Assembly (NCBI RefSeq): GCF_030812885.1
Contig: NZ_JAUSTO010000001.1
Location: forward strand, 124,001 to 188,000
Length of the DNA: 64,000 bases
Origin: Moryella indoligenes
Lineage (GTDB): Bacteria > Bacillota > Clostridia > Lachnospirales > Lachnospiraceae
Direction of reading: 5' to 3'
In this document: piece by piece, positions 42,312-50,639 of the stretch
Layout: every line of letters starts with the position of its first letter
How positions within the stretch are numbered: position 1 is the stretch's first letter
Made by a program: the position numbers and the translations under genes
The notes under the pieces: generated by a model
Told to the model about the DNA's origin: nothing
What the model saw: only the letters and a program-made list of their open reading frames with translations
The model's database searches: none

Positions 42312-42356
42312 TTAAAAACGCAAAACAGCCGACGGCGGTATTACCTGCCGCCGTCG
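42312..42356 (-). terminator. ireB terminator overlapping its stop codon
   Basis: On the minus strand CGACGGCGG/CCGCCGTCG (42348-42356 with 42330-42338) starts within the last ireB codons and holds the stop TAA in its loop; TTTTGCGTTTTT follows. Confidence 0.85.
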
Positions 42357-42613
42357 TACTTGTTCTCGATATAGTAGCTCAAAAGCTCCTCAAGAATATC
42401 GTCTCTCTCCACCTTCATGATGAGACTTCTCGCATTCTTGTGGCTGGTAATATAGGTCGGATCTCCGCTCATCACATAGCCGACAATCTGATTCACCGGA
42501 TTGTAGCCCTTCTCGGACAGCGCTTCATAAACCAGACGAAGCACCTGGCTTACATCCATCTTATTTTCCTGTATTGCCTGAAAGAACTGGGTATCGTGCA
42601 AGTTTTCGTTCAT
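42341..42613 (-). CDS. ireB: IreB-family regulatory phosphoprotein
   Basis: This 90-residue DUF965 protein has the N-terminus MNENLHDTQFF and the VLRLVYEALSEKGYNPVNQIVGY core that define the family. In Enterococcus IreB is phosphorylated on N-terminal Thr by the PASTA kinase IreK and influences cephalosporin resistance; Thr8 is the likely matching site here. GAGAGG precedes the ATG. Order ireB-ruvX-DUF1292 matches yrzL-yrrK-yrzB of Bacillus. Confidence 0.95.
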   Translation of the reverse strand: MNENLHDTQFFQAIQENKMDVSQVLRLVYEALSEKGYNPVNQIVGYVMSGDPTYITSHKNARSLIMKVERDDILEELLSYYIENKYDGGR

Positions 42614-42639
42614 GATATGATTCCTCTCAATTATTCCCT

Positions 42640-42668
42640 ATTTTATACGAAAAGAAGATATTCAGCAA
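42640..42668 (-). promoter_or_regulatory. ireB promoter
   Basis: On the minus strand TTGCTG (42663-42668) and TAAAAT (42640-42645) are 17 nt apart, about 27 nt before the ireB ATG. Confidence 0.6.
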
Positions 42669-42722
42669 GAGGAAATCCCCCATTCAGAGATTTGTAAGAA
42701 CCGCAGCCAGTATCGGAGCCCC

Positions 42723-44150
42723 TCAGCGCTGCAGCTCCAGCAGCTCCTCCGTAAGAAAACCCGTGACCTGTCCGGATATGAGCGCATTCACCGGAGCAGT
42801 CTCGTTTTCATGCAGCAGGGCCGCAATACGGACATACTCTCTGGTATTTCCGAGCAGATAGCGGCGTCCGTTCAGCTCTGCTACCTCCTCCACAAGTATC
42901 TCCTCCCAGCGGCCTATGCGGCGCTCCCGAAATTCACGCATGTGTCTCCGGTTCAGCGCCGCGAGCTGCTCCGCACGCGCCGCCTTCACAGCCCGCGTGC
43001 ACTGTCCCGGCATCTCTGCCGCCCGTGTTCCCTCCCTGCGGGAGTAGGGGAAGATATGTGTCTCGTAAAAGCATATCTCCTCCGTGAAGGCAAGCGTCTC
43101 CTGAAACTCCTCCTCCGTCTCCCCGGGGAAACCCGCAATGATGTCCGTTGTGATCGCCGCATCAGGGAAGACCCTGCGGATCGTATCGACCCCCCGCCGG
43201 AATTCCGCTGTGCTGTAGTGCCGGTTCATGCGCCGCAGCACGGCATCCGAGCCGCTCTGCATCGAGAGATGAAAATGCGGACAGAAGTGCCGAAGTCCCG
43301 CCAGTCTCCGCACAAAATCCTCCGTGACAATCTGCGGCTCCAGCGAGCCCACTCGGATGCGCTCAATTCCCTCCACCCGGTCGAGAAGACAGATGACATC
43401 CGAAAGATTCTCTGCATGCTCTCCGGCGGACTGTATCCGCTCCAGATCCCGCCCGTAGGAGGAGAGGTGAATCCCGGTCAGCACGAGCTCCCTGTAGCCC
43501 TGCGCCGCAAAGCGCTCCACCTCCTCCTTGAGCTCCGGAAAGGCCCTTGAGCGCACGCGCCCCCGCACATAGGGAATGATACAGTAGCTGCAAAACTGGT
43601 TGCAGCCGTCCTGTATCTTCAGAAATGCACGGGTGTGATCCGACATTGTGTCCGCGCTGATATCATCGTATGCGCGCACCGCCGCAATATCTCCGACTGC
43701 AACGCAGGCAGCACGATCCGCATTTCCCGTGTCCTGATCCTTTTCATCTGCGCGAAAATCGCAATCCTCGGGGCCTCCTGTTTTACAGAGACGCGAAGCA
43801 TCGTGCGAGGCAAAATATCTCTCCAGCAGTGCTGCTATCTCCCGCTTCTCGTGATTTCCGACGATGAGATCCACCGCCGTGTCCTCCTTAAGCTTCCCGC
43901 CCGCCGCCTGCGCGTAGCAGCCCGCTGCGACCACCACCGCATCCGGGTTCATGCTTTTCGCCCGGTGCAGCATCTGCCGCGACTTTCTGTCCGCGATATT
44001 TGTGACAGAGCAGGTGTTGATGATATAGACATCCGCGGGCTCCTCAAAGGAGCGAAGCTCATAGCCGGCCCTGAGCAGCGCCTGCTGCATGGCCTCTGTC
44101 TCATAGGTATTCACCTTGCAGCCAAGGGTATGAAATGCCGCCGTTCTCAA
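42723..44150 (-). CDS. mtaB: tRNA t6A37 methylthiotransferase MtaB
   Basis: MtaB adds a methylthio group to t6A37 in tRNA reading ANN codons, using two iron-sulfur clusters. The protein shows the N-terminal UPF0004 Cys motifs (LGCKVN, NTCSVTN, GCYAQ), the radical SAM motif CNQFCSYC, and a C-terminal TRAM region. The best start is TTG at 44150 with AAAGGAAG 6 nt upstream, giving 475 residues. About 40 residues of polar sequence rich in Asp and Lys are inserted between the two Cys-motif domains, making it longer than typical members (430-450). Confidence 0.93.
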   Translation of the reverse strand: MRTAAFHTLGCKVNTYETEAMQQALLRAGYELRSFEEPADVYIINTCSVTNIADRKSRQMLHRAKSMNPDAVVVAAGCYAQAAGGKLKEDTAVDLIVGNHEKREIAALLERYFASHDASRLCKTGGPEDCDFRADEKDQDTGNADRAACVAVGDIAAVRAYDDISADTMSDHTRAFLKIQDGCNQFCSYCIIPYVRGRVRSRAFPELKEEVERFAAQGYRELVLTGIHLSSYGRDLERIQSAGEHAENLSDVICLLDRVEGIERIRVGSLEPQIVTEDFVRRLAGLRHFCPHFHLSMQSGSDAVLRRMNRHYSTAEFRRGVDTIRRVFPDAAITTDIIAGFPGETEEEFQETLAFTEEICFYETHIFPYSRREGTRAAEMPGQCTRAVKAARAEQLAALNRRHMREFRERRIGRWEEILVEEVAELNGRRYLLGNTREYVRIAALLHENETAPVNALISGQVTGFLTEELLELQR

Positions 44151-44172
44151 ATGATTTCTTCCTTTCCTTCGC

Positions 44173-44201
44173 TTGACTTTGCCCCCGCTTCCAATTACGA
44201 T
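44173..44201 (+). promoter_or_regulatory. Promoter of the HPr-like gene
   Basis: TTGACT (44173-44178) and TACGAT (44196-44201), spaced 17 nt, lie about 41 nt before the ATG and back-to-back with the mtaB start. Confidence 0.6.
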
Positions 44202-44241
44202 GATAGACAAAGCAGATTATATTTTAAGGAGGCGCTTCTCT

Positions 44242-44475
44242 ATGAAAACCGTCAAGATCTCTCTCAATTCCATCGACAAGGTCAAATCCTTTGTAAATAC
44301 GATTGCGCGCTACAACGAGGACTTCGACCTTGTCTCCGGCAGATATGTGATCGACGCGAAGTCCATTATGGGTATCTTCAGTCTGGATCTCTCCAAGCCT
44401 ATTGATCTGAATATCCACGGCAATACCGAGGAGAGCGATATACTCACGGCGCTGAAGCCCTATATCGTGGAGTGA
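44242..44475 (+). CDS. HPr-like protein without the active-site histidine
   Basis: This 77-residue HPr-fold protein keeps the regulatory-site signature DAKSIMGIFSLDL (Ser corresponding to HPr Ser46) and the PIDLNIHG strand, but the His15 region of true HPr (GLHARPA) is replaced by SLNSIDKVKSFV. It cannot therefore pass phosphate in the PTS and resembles Crh-type regulators in logic. Perfect AAGGAGG precedes the ATG. It is divergent from mtaB and ends in a strong terminator, so it is a single-gene unit. Confidence 0.87.
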   Translation: MKTVKISLNSIDKVKSFVNTIARYNEDFDLVSGRYVIDAKSIMGIFSLDLSKPIDLNIHGNTEESDILTALKPYIVE

Positions 44476-44546
44476 TCCTCCAAAGGGACAGACAGGCGGA
44501 GTCGCTTGCATACGGCACTTCTCGGTCCGTAAAGCCATACCAAACG

Positions 44547-44580
44547 CAGGAGCTTCCTTGAGCGAAGCTCCTGTTTTATT
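44547..44580 (+). terminator. Terminator of the HPr-like gene
   Basis: A perfect 10-bp stem (44547-44556 with 44564-44573) with a 7-nt loop is followed by TTTTATTTT. Confidence 0.92.
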
Positions 44581-44638
44581 TTCAGCTTCATTTCTGATCC
44601 GGCTTTCTGAACTCTTCCGAACAGACAGAGACAGCTCC

Positions 44639-45829
44639 TCACTCCGCCGTACAGCGAATTCTCTCCTCCGTCCGTATGGCCTCCTCGACCATCTCATCTA
44701 TCTTTTCCGAAAGCTTCAGCTCCGACTTCCGTATGCGCTCTGCGTCCGGCTTTGTCACCGGGTGCTTTGCAACAAAGATGGTGCAGCAGTCCTCATAGGG
44801 CTCAATCGAGGTCTCATAGGTCCCGATCTGCACCGCGCGTTCTATGATCTCCTGCTTGTCAAAGCCGATCAGCGGACGGAATACCGGAAGTGTGCAGACC
44901 TCATTCGTCGACACGAGGGAGGGCACTGTCTGACTCGCCACCTGCCCGATACTCTCTCCTGTGATGAGCGCCATGCACTTGCTCCGCCCTGCGAGCCGCT
45001 CCGCAATGCGCATCATGTAGCGGCGCATGATAATGGTCAGCTCCTCATGCGGGCACTTCTCATAGATATAGAGCTGTATATCCGTGAAATTCACGATATG
45101 AAGCGTGACAGGACCTGCGTAGCGCGCCACCTCCCGCGCGAGATCCACAACCTTCTGCTTTGCGCGCTCGCTGGTATAGGGCGGCGCGTGAAAATAGGTC
45201 GCCTCCAGCATGACGCCGCGCTTTGCGATCATATAGCCCGCCACCGGGGAATCGATGCCGCCGGAGAGCAGCAGCATGGCCTTGCCGTTTGTTCCGACCG
45301 GCATCCCGCCCGGCCCCGGAATGAGGACGGAGTAGATCCCTGTGCCCTCGTTCCGTATCTCCACATTCAGGCTGATCTCCGGATGGTGGACATCCACCCG
45401 TAAATTCGGGCATGTCTCCAGTATTCTGCCGCCGAGCTCTGCGCTGATGCTCTCGGAGGTTCCCGGGTAGCTCTTGTCTATTCTCCGGGTAAATACCTTG
45501 AAGCTCCTCTCCTCCGTCCCGTAGACGTCCTGCATAAACTGCACGGTGCGCGCCGCGATGGTCTCAAAGTCGCGCTCCGCAAAGCGCAGCATCGGACATA
45601 TCATCACGATTCCGAACACACGCTTCAGCGCCTCCACTGTGTCCTCGTAGTCAAAATACCCCTCCGTCTCCACATAGATGCGCCCGTGCTGCTTCTCAAC
45701 CGAAAAGTTCCCCTCGACAGGCTTCAGCGCCGTGTATATCTGCTGAATCAGGGCATCCTCGAACTTATAGCGGTTCTTGCCCTTCAGGCCTATTTCTCCG
45801 TACTTGATTAAAAATGACTTATATTCCAT
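44639..45829 (-). CDS. thiI: tRNA 4-thiouridine sulfurtransferase ThiI
   Basis: ThiI adenylates U8 of tRNA and inserts sulfur to make s4U, and can feed thiamine thiazole synthesis. The 396 residues have an NFLD/THUMP region (about 1-165) and an AANH domain with PP-loop LLLSGGIDSPVAGY. The C-terminal rhodanese domain of E. coli ThiI is absent, as usual in Firmicutes, so sulfur should come directly from the cysteine desulfurase encoded 28 nt upstream. Confidence 0.95.
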   Translation of the reverse strand: MEYKSFLIKYGEIGLKGKNRYKFEDALIQQIYTALKPVEGNFSVEKQHGRIYVETEGYFDYEDTVEALKRVFGIVMICPMLRFAERDFETIAARTVQFMQDVYGTEERSFKVFTRRIDKSYPGTSESISAELGGRILETCPNLRVDVHHPEISLNVEIRNEGTGIYSVLIPGPGGMPVGTNGKAMLLLSGGIDSPVAGYMIAKRGVMLEATYFHAPPYTSERAKQKVVDLAREVARYAGPVTLHIVNFTDIQLYIYEKCPHEELTIIMRRYMMRIAERLAGRSKCMALITGESIGQVASQTVPSLVSTNEVCTLPVFRPLIGFDKQEIIERAVQIGTYETSIEPYEDCCTIFVAKHPVTKPDAERIRKSELKLSEKIDEMVEEAIRTEERIRCTAE

Positions 45830-45857
45830 GCTCTTCGTTCCCCACTGTCCTGAACCT

Positions 45858-47015
45858 TCATCTTCTCGTAAACCGGCTCAGCGTCGGCACAAGCTCCGCC
45901 ATTGCCTCTGCAAAGGCATCTGCTTCCTCTGCCGTATTCGTGTCGCAGAGGCTCACTCGTATCGTCGCATCCAGCAGCTTATCTCTGAGACCTATGCCCT
46001 TCAGCGTCCCCGAGATGCCCGGATGGTTCGATGAGCAGGCCGACCCGCTGGACACATAGATGCCCCGCTCCTCCAGAGCGTGCAGCAGCACCTCCGCGCG
46101 CACATCCTCCACCGAGATGCTGACAATATGCGGCGCGCCCTCCTCGCCGCGCCCGGAATTCACACTGACGCCCGGCAGGGCGAGCATCGCATCCGTGATC
46201 CTGTCCTTCAGCGCCCGCATATGCGCAATTTTCTCATCAAAATCCTCATAGGCCTCAACTGCGGCTTCTCCCAGCCCGGCAATGCCCGGAACGTTGATCG
46301 TCCCGCTGCGAAGCCCTCCCTGCTGCCCCCCGCCATATAACAGCGGACGTATCTTCACCCTGCTGTCTATGTAGAGAAAGCCGACGCCCTTCGGCGCGTG
46401 CAGCTTGTGCCCGCTGACGCTTAAGAGATCTATGCCGAGCCGCTTCGGATATATTCTGTACTTCCCGTAGCCCTGAATGGCGTCTACGTGAAAGAGTGCC
46501 GCGGGTTTTCTCTCATGCACCAGCCCTGCGAGCTCCTGAACCGGTTCCACCGCTCCGATCTCATTGTTCACATACATGACCGAGACCAGTATGGTATCCT
46601 CCCGGAGCGCCTCCTTAAGCTGCGCAGGGGAGATATGTCCCCTCTCATCCACCGGAAGCACCGTCACCTCAAAGCCCAGTCCCTCCAGAAAAAGCAGCGG
46701 CTCATACACCGCCGGGTGCTCGATCGCCGTGGTTATGATGTGCCTGCCTGCCCGCTGATTTGCGAGCGCACAGCCGATCAGCGCCATATTGTCGGACTCC
46801 GTGCCTCCTGAGGTGAAGAGTATCTCCTTTGCCGAGACCTTCAAAGTCCTCGCGATCCGCTCCGCAGCCTCCCGCACATAGCGCTCTGCACGGACACCCA
46901 TGCTGTGCTTCGCCGAAGGATTTCCGTAGTCCTCCCGCATGGTGCGCACCACCAGCTCCATCACACGCTCCGACACCCTGGTTGTCGCCGAATTGTCAAA
47001 ATAAATCTCACGCAT
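45858..47015 (-). CDS. nifZ: Cysteine desulfurase (NifZ/IscS type)
   Basis: This 385-residue PLP enzyme removes sulfur from cysteine as a persulfide. It has the PLP lysine in SVSGHKLHAPKG and the catalytic Cys in SSGSACSSNHPG. Pairing with thiI matches Bacillus nifZ-thiI, a dedicated sulfur relay for tRNA s4U. AAAGG precedes the ATG. It follows rsmE after 66 nt on the same strand. Confidence 0.92.
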   Translation of the reverse strand: MREIYFDNSATTRVSERVMELVVRTMREDYGNPSAKHSMGVRAERYVREAAERIARTLKVSAKEILFTSGGTESDNMALIGCALANQRAGRHIITTAIEHPAVYEPLLFLEGLGFEVTVLPVDERGHISPAQLKEALREDTILVSVMYVNNEIGAVEPVQELAGLVHERKPAALFHVDAIQGYGKYRIYPKRLGIDLLSVSGHKLHAPKGVGFLYIDSRVKIRPLLYGGGQQGGLRSGTINVPGIAGLGEAAVEAYEDFDEKIAHMRALKDRITDAMLALPGVSVNSGRGEEGAPHIVSISVEDVRAEVLLHALEERGIYVSSGSACSSNHPGISGTLKGIGLRDKLLDATIRVSLCDTNTAEEADAFAEAMAELVPTLSRFTRR

Positions 47016-47081
47016 ATAAACCTTTCCGCCGCGCTATAAGCTCAGATAAAACGCGCAGCCAGGACATCCCGCCGGGCGCGC

Positions 47082-47822
47082 TCAGCGCCCCTCTGTCTCC
47101 GCCATGAGAAGAGAGAGCACCACGAGCCCCGCAGTCTCCGTCCGAAGTATGCGCTTTCCGAGCGTCAGCGCCGTAAAGCCCCGCTCCTGTGCCTCCTGAA
47201 TCTCGCTCTCCTCAAAGCCGCCCTCCGGCCCTATCATCACCGCCACACGGTCGCCCGGCTCTACTGAGGAGATCAGCGCCCGGGTCGCCTCCATTCCCTC
47301 CGCCTTCTCATAGGGAATCATGCAGAGCTCACTCTCCTCTGCTTCCTTAAGTGCCTCAGAGAAACTGAGCGGCAGCGCCACCTCCGGAATTACTCTCCGC
47401 CCGGACTGCTTCGCCGCACTCTCTGCGATCGCCTGCCAGCGCCGCACCCGCGCCTCCGCCTTCCTTTTGTCAAGCTTCGCGACACAGCGCCTCGTCTCCA
47501 CCGGAACCACCCGGCGCACGCCGAGCTCCACCGCCTTCTGTATGATGAGCTCCAGCTTATCTCCCTTCGGCAGTCCCTGATACAGCGTGATCTCCACCGG
47601 AAGCTCCCGCACATCCGCATTTTCCTCGAGCACCGTGAGCTCCACCGCCTCACGGGACAGCGCCCGGATCTCACAGAGATACTCCCAGTCCTCTCCCGCA
47701 CTGATCATCAGCCGCTCTCCGACCTTCATGCGGAGCACATTCACAATATGATTCACATCCGGCCCTGTGATCCGGGCCTCCCACTCCGAAAGCTGCTCCG
47801 GCGCAACAAAAAAATGATACAC
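47082..47822 (-). CDS. rsmE: 16S rRNA m3U1498 methyltransferase RsmE
   Basis: This 246-residue SPOUT-class methyltransferase has IGPEGGFEESEI and LGKRILRTETAGL, the knotted SAM site of RsmE. It starts with GTG at 47822, three bases after the prmA stop; its AGGAGA ribosome site lies inside the prmA end, so the two are coupled. The order prmA-rsmE is that of yqeT-yqeU in Bacillus. Confidence 0.95.
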   Translation of the reverse strand: MYHFFVAPEQLSEWEARITGPDVNHIVNVLRMKVGERLMISAGEDWEYLCEIRALSREAVELTVLEENADVRELPVEITLYQGLPKGDKLELIIQKAVELGVRRVVPVETRRCVAKLDKRKAEARVRRWQAIAESAAKQSGRRVIPEVALPLSFSEALKEAEESELCMIPYEKAEGMEATRALISSVEPGDRVAVMIGPEGGFEESEIQEAQERGFTALTLGKRILRTETAGLVVLSLLMAETEGR

Positions 47823-47825
47823 CTC

Positions 47826-48806
47826 TTATCTTCTCCTCACGGTGATATTCACCCACTCGCCCTGACGGTTCACCTCCAGCAGCTCAAACTCCGGGTTCCT
47901 GCCGAATGCTTCCCGTACCTCGTCCTCTTTCGTGTCGATGATGCCCGAGGTGATGAAGATGCCGCCGTGCTTTAAGTGACGGGCAATCTCCCCCTGCAGC
48001 GCGATGATCACCGGCGCCAGTATATTTGCCACCGCGATGTCGTAGCGCTCGTCCCCCGCTGCCGCCTGTACCTCTGCATCGTCGATCAGATTGCCGCAGA
48101 CTGTCCGGAACTGCGCCTCCGTAAGCGCATTACTCCGAAGGTTCTCCCCGACCGCCTCCACCGCGTTGTCGTCGAGATCTGTCGCAAAGACATGCGCTGC
48201 ACCGAGCTTCAGTGCCGCGATTCCCAGTATGCCGCTGCCCGTCCCGACATCCAGAACCTCTATGCCGTCCCGGACTCCCGCCGCCCGCATGATTTTCAGA
48301 TACTTCGCGAGCTGACGTATGCAGAGCTGGGTCGTCTCATGCGCCCCCGTCCCGAACGCCGTTCCCGGATCTATCTGGATGGGCGTCTTCCCCTCCGCTC
48401 CGGCCGGAATCTGCTCCCAGCTCGGCTTAATCAGAATATCGTCCACCGTGAAGGGATGAAAAAAGGTCTTCCAGTTGTTGATCCAGTCCCGGTCCTCCGT
48501 CTCGCTCTCCGAAATCTCTCCGGGGCCGATGTCCGTGAACAGCCTCAGCTCCTCAAGGCTCTCCCGCACACGGACAAGCATCTCTTCCGTATCGCTCTCC
48601 GGCTCCAGATAGAAGCTGACCCGCGCACGCCCGTCATCCGGCGGCAGCTCCGGCAGTATGTCAATGAACATACCCTTCGTGTCCTGCTCCGAGAGCGGCA
48701 CATGATCCTCTATTTCGATCCCCTCTATCCCAAGCTCCGAAAACGCGGCGCTCACGAGATCCACCGCCGCCGTCGTCGTGCTCAGCGTATACTTCTTCCA
48801 CTTCAT
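47826..48806 (-). CDS. prmA: Ribosomal protein L11 methyltransferase PrmA
   Basis: PrmA trimethylates L11. The 326 residues have an N-terminal substrate-recognition domain and a SAM domain with DVGTGSGILGIAA and VANILAPV (the NPPF-type position). CAGGAG precedes the ATG. In many Firmicutes prmA follows dnaJ; here a 10-kb sugar operon lies between them. Confidence 0.95.
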   Translation of the reverse strand: MKWKKYTLSTTTAAVDLVSAAFSELGIEGIEIEDHVPLSEQDTKGMFIDILPELPPDDGRARVSFYLEPESDTEEMLVRVRESLEELRLFTDIGPGEISESETEDRDWINNWKTFFHPFTVDDILIKPSWEQIPAGAEGKTPIQIDPGTAFGTGAHETTQLCIRQLAKYLKIMRAAGVRDGIEVLDVGTGSGILGIAALKLGAAHVFATDLDDNAVEAVGENLRSNALTEAQFRTVCGNLIDDAEVQAAAGDERYDIAVANILAPVIIALQGEIARHLKHGGIFITSGIIDTKEDEVREAFGRNPEFELLEVNRQGEWVNITVRRR

Positions 48807-48829
48807 CTGTTCTGCTCCTGACTGCTCCT

Positions 48830-48897
48830 AAAAAAGGCCTGCCGCGCAGATACCACTGCCCCTTTTACAAGGACGCGGGTAATGCTGCCGACAGGCC
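48830..48897 (-). terminator. Probable terminator of the methylthioribose operon
   Basis: On the minus strand GGCCTG (48892-48897) pairs with CAGGCC (48836-48841) around a long, internally structured loop, followed by six T residues. It lies about 175 nt after the last operon gene and 24 nt before prmA. Confidence 0.55.
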
Positions 48898-49073
48898 GGT
48901 ATTCTCTGCTGAATCATGGTAACACAAGACGACGCTTCCTGCAATGCGAAGGGCTGAAAGGCCTGCAAAAGACAGCGCCGCCCTGAACGAAACAGGATCG
49001 TCCGGAACGGCTGTCTTCTCTGTTTTCTTTTCAGGTCTGCGTGCTGCCAGGCAGAACATGTTCCTTCCCCGCC

Positions 49074-49952
49074 TCACAGCTCCTCTCTGCGGGGGATCGC
49101 GGGTGCTGCGCCCCGGCGCGATACGGTGATCGCAGCCGCCCTTGCGGCGAGAGCCATGGCCCGCTGCACCGTCTCTCCCGCAAGCAGGGCGGCGAGAAGA
49201 TAACCCGTGTAGGTGTCCCCGGCTGCCGTCGTATCCACCACCTCCGTCCGGTAGATTTCCTGACAAAAGCGCTCCTCCCGATAGCCGTAGAGGGCCCCCG
49301 CCTCCCCGAGAGTCAGAACGATATGCGCCTCCGGGAACTTTCGCATGAGCTCTGCAAGCAGCAGCTCTCCGTCCGACGCCTGTCTTTCCGTGAGCTGCGC
49401 CGCCTCCACCTCGTTCAGAATAAACCAGTCAATAAGCTGAAGCGGAAGCGCCGTGATCTTTTGATCCATGGGGGAGGGATTCAGGACAATCACCATGCCC
49501 CTCTCGTGCGCCTTCTCCACAATATAATGCAGCTCGTTGATCTCATTCTGAAGCACACAGTAATCTCCTGCAAAAAAGCCGGAGAGCGTCTCATCAACCT
49601 CCTCTCTCGTGATAGCTAGGTTGGCGCCACCGTAGAGCAGGATGCAGTTGTCTCCCTGTGCATCGTTCTGAATGATTGCATTCCCGGAGCGCTCCATCTC
49701 TGTCACCCGTATAAAGTCCGTGTGTACACCGGCCTCCCGCAGCACTTCGAGCAAAAAGCTTCCGTCCTTCCCTATCTTTCCGGCGTGATATACCTCTGCG
49801 CCCGCCCTGCCGAGCGCCACAGACTGATTGAGCCCCTTTCCTCCGGAATAGACGTGCAGTGCCTCAGAGGAGAGAGTCTCCCCCTTTTTGACGAAGTGAT
49901 CTACTTTATATACATAATCAATATTCAAGGATCCAAAGTTCAGTATTTTCAT
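49074..49952 (-). CDS. PfkB-family sugar kinase (ribokinase-like)
   Basis: This 292-residue PfkB kinase has the two family signatures: GGKGLNQSVALGRAGAEV near residue 35 and DTTAAGDTYTGY near residue 245, the latter with the catalytic Asp and anion hole. It should phosphorylate a furanose or nucleoside-like sugar. As last gene of the methylthioribose operon its substrate is unclear, since MtnK already covers the expected kinase step. ATG 49952 is preferred over GTG 49985, which would overlap the aldolase gene. Confidence 0.88.
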   Translation of the reverse strand: MKILNFGSLNIDYVYKVDHFVKKGETLSSEALHVYSGGKGLNQSVALGRAGAEVYHAGKIGKDGSFLLEVLREAGVHTDFIRVTEMERSGNAIIQNDAQGDNCILLYGGANLAITREEVDETLSGFFAGDYCVLQNEINELHYIVEKAHERGMVIVLNPSPMDQKITALPLQLIDWFILNEVEAAQLTERQASDGELLLAELMRKFPEAHIVLTLGEAGALYGYREERFCQEIYRTEVVDTTAAGDTYTGYLLAALLAGETVQRAMALAARAAAITVSRRGAAPAIPRREEL

Positions 49953-49968
49953 GGGAAATATTCCGTTC

Positions 49969-50622
49969 TTATAGTTTGATCTCACTGGGATAGGCCCACT
50001 TCTTAAGCTCCTCCGCCGGGAGCGCTGTGGGCTCCTTTCCGCCCATGGCTGTCAGCGTGAGGTAGTAGAGCTCTGCGACCTCCTCGACATACTGTGCCTT
50101 CAGAAAGGCCTCCTCCATGTCCGTACCGATTGCTATGGCTCCGTGGCTCTGCAGCAGACAGCAGTCCACTCTCTTCAGTGTCTCCGACACCACCTCCGCC
50201 AGCTCTGCCGTGCCCGGTCTCCTGTAGGGAGCCACCGGTACGACCCCGCCCCCTGTGATGCAGGCGCTCTCATAGACAATCGCCGGAATCTCCTTATTCA
50301 TCACCGCAAAGGCTGTCGAGTAGCGCGCGTGGGTGTGGACGATGGCCCGCATCTCCGGCCGCACCCGGTAGGTATAGAGGTGCATCAGCGCTTCGCTCGA
50401 AGGTCTCGCCGCACTCCTTCGCTCCACAACCCGCGCGTCCAGATCCAGCACACAGACATCGTCCGGCGTAAGCAGCTCTCTTGCGACACCGCTCGGCGTG
50501 ATGACCACATAGCCGCTCACCGCATCATACATACTGAAATTTCCCGATTTGTGTTTGCACATCCCGATGCGGTCCGCCTCCTTTGCGACCGCAACCACCT
50601 GTTGTTTCAGCTCTTCCAGCAT
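49969..50622 (-). CDS. Class II aldolase/adducin family, predicted 5-methylthioribulose (5-deoxyribulose)-1-phosphate aldolase
   Basis: This 217-residue zinc aldolase of the fuculose-1-phosphate type has the phosphate-binding SGNFS motif, zinc ligands in HTHARYST and LLQSHGAIA, and a Glu in PSSEALMH at the catalytic position. Next to mtnA and mtnK it should split 5-(methylthio)ribulose-1-phosphate to DHAP and methylthioacetaldehyde, or 5-deoxyribulose-1-phosphate to DHAP and acetaldehyde, the reaction of Ald2/DrdA in the known DHAP shunt. Fuculose phosphate remains possible by sequence alone. GAGGAGG precedes ATG 50622. Confidence 0.85.
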   Translation of the reverse strand: MLEELKQQVVAVAKEADRIGMCKHKSGNFSMYDAVSGYVVITPSGVARELLTPDDVCVLDLDARVVERRSAARPSSEALMHLYTYRVRPEMRAIVHTHARYSTAFAVMNKEIPAIVYESACITGGGVVPVAPYRRPGTAELAEVVSETLKRVDCCLLQSHGAIAIGTDMEEAFLKAQYVEEVAELYYLTLTAMGGKEPTALPAEELKKWAYPSEIKL

Positions 50623-50639
50623 GTCTTCCTCCTCTGCCT

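Noticed and set aside
42161..42340. T-box or other known riboswitch in the ruvX leader
   Set aside because: No T-box TGGxACCGCG-type motif or other familiar riboswitch core was seen; only a plain terminator hairpin.
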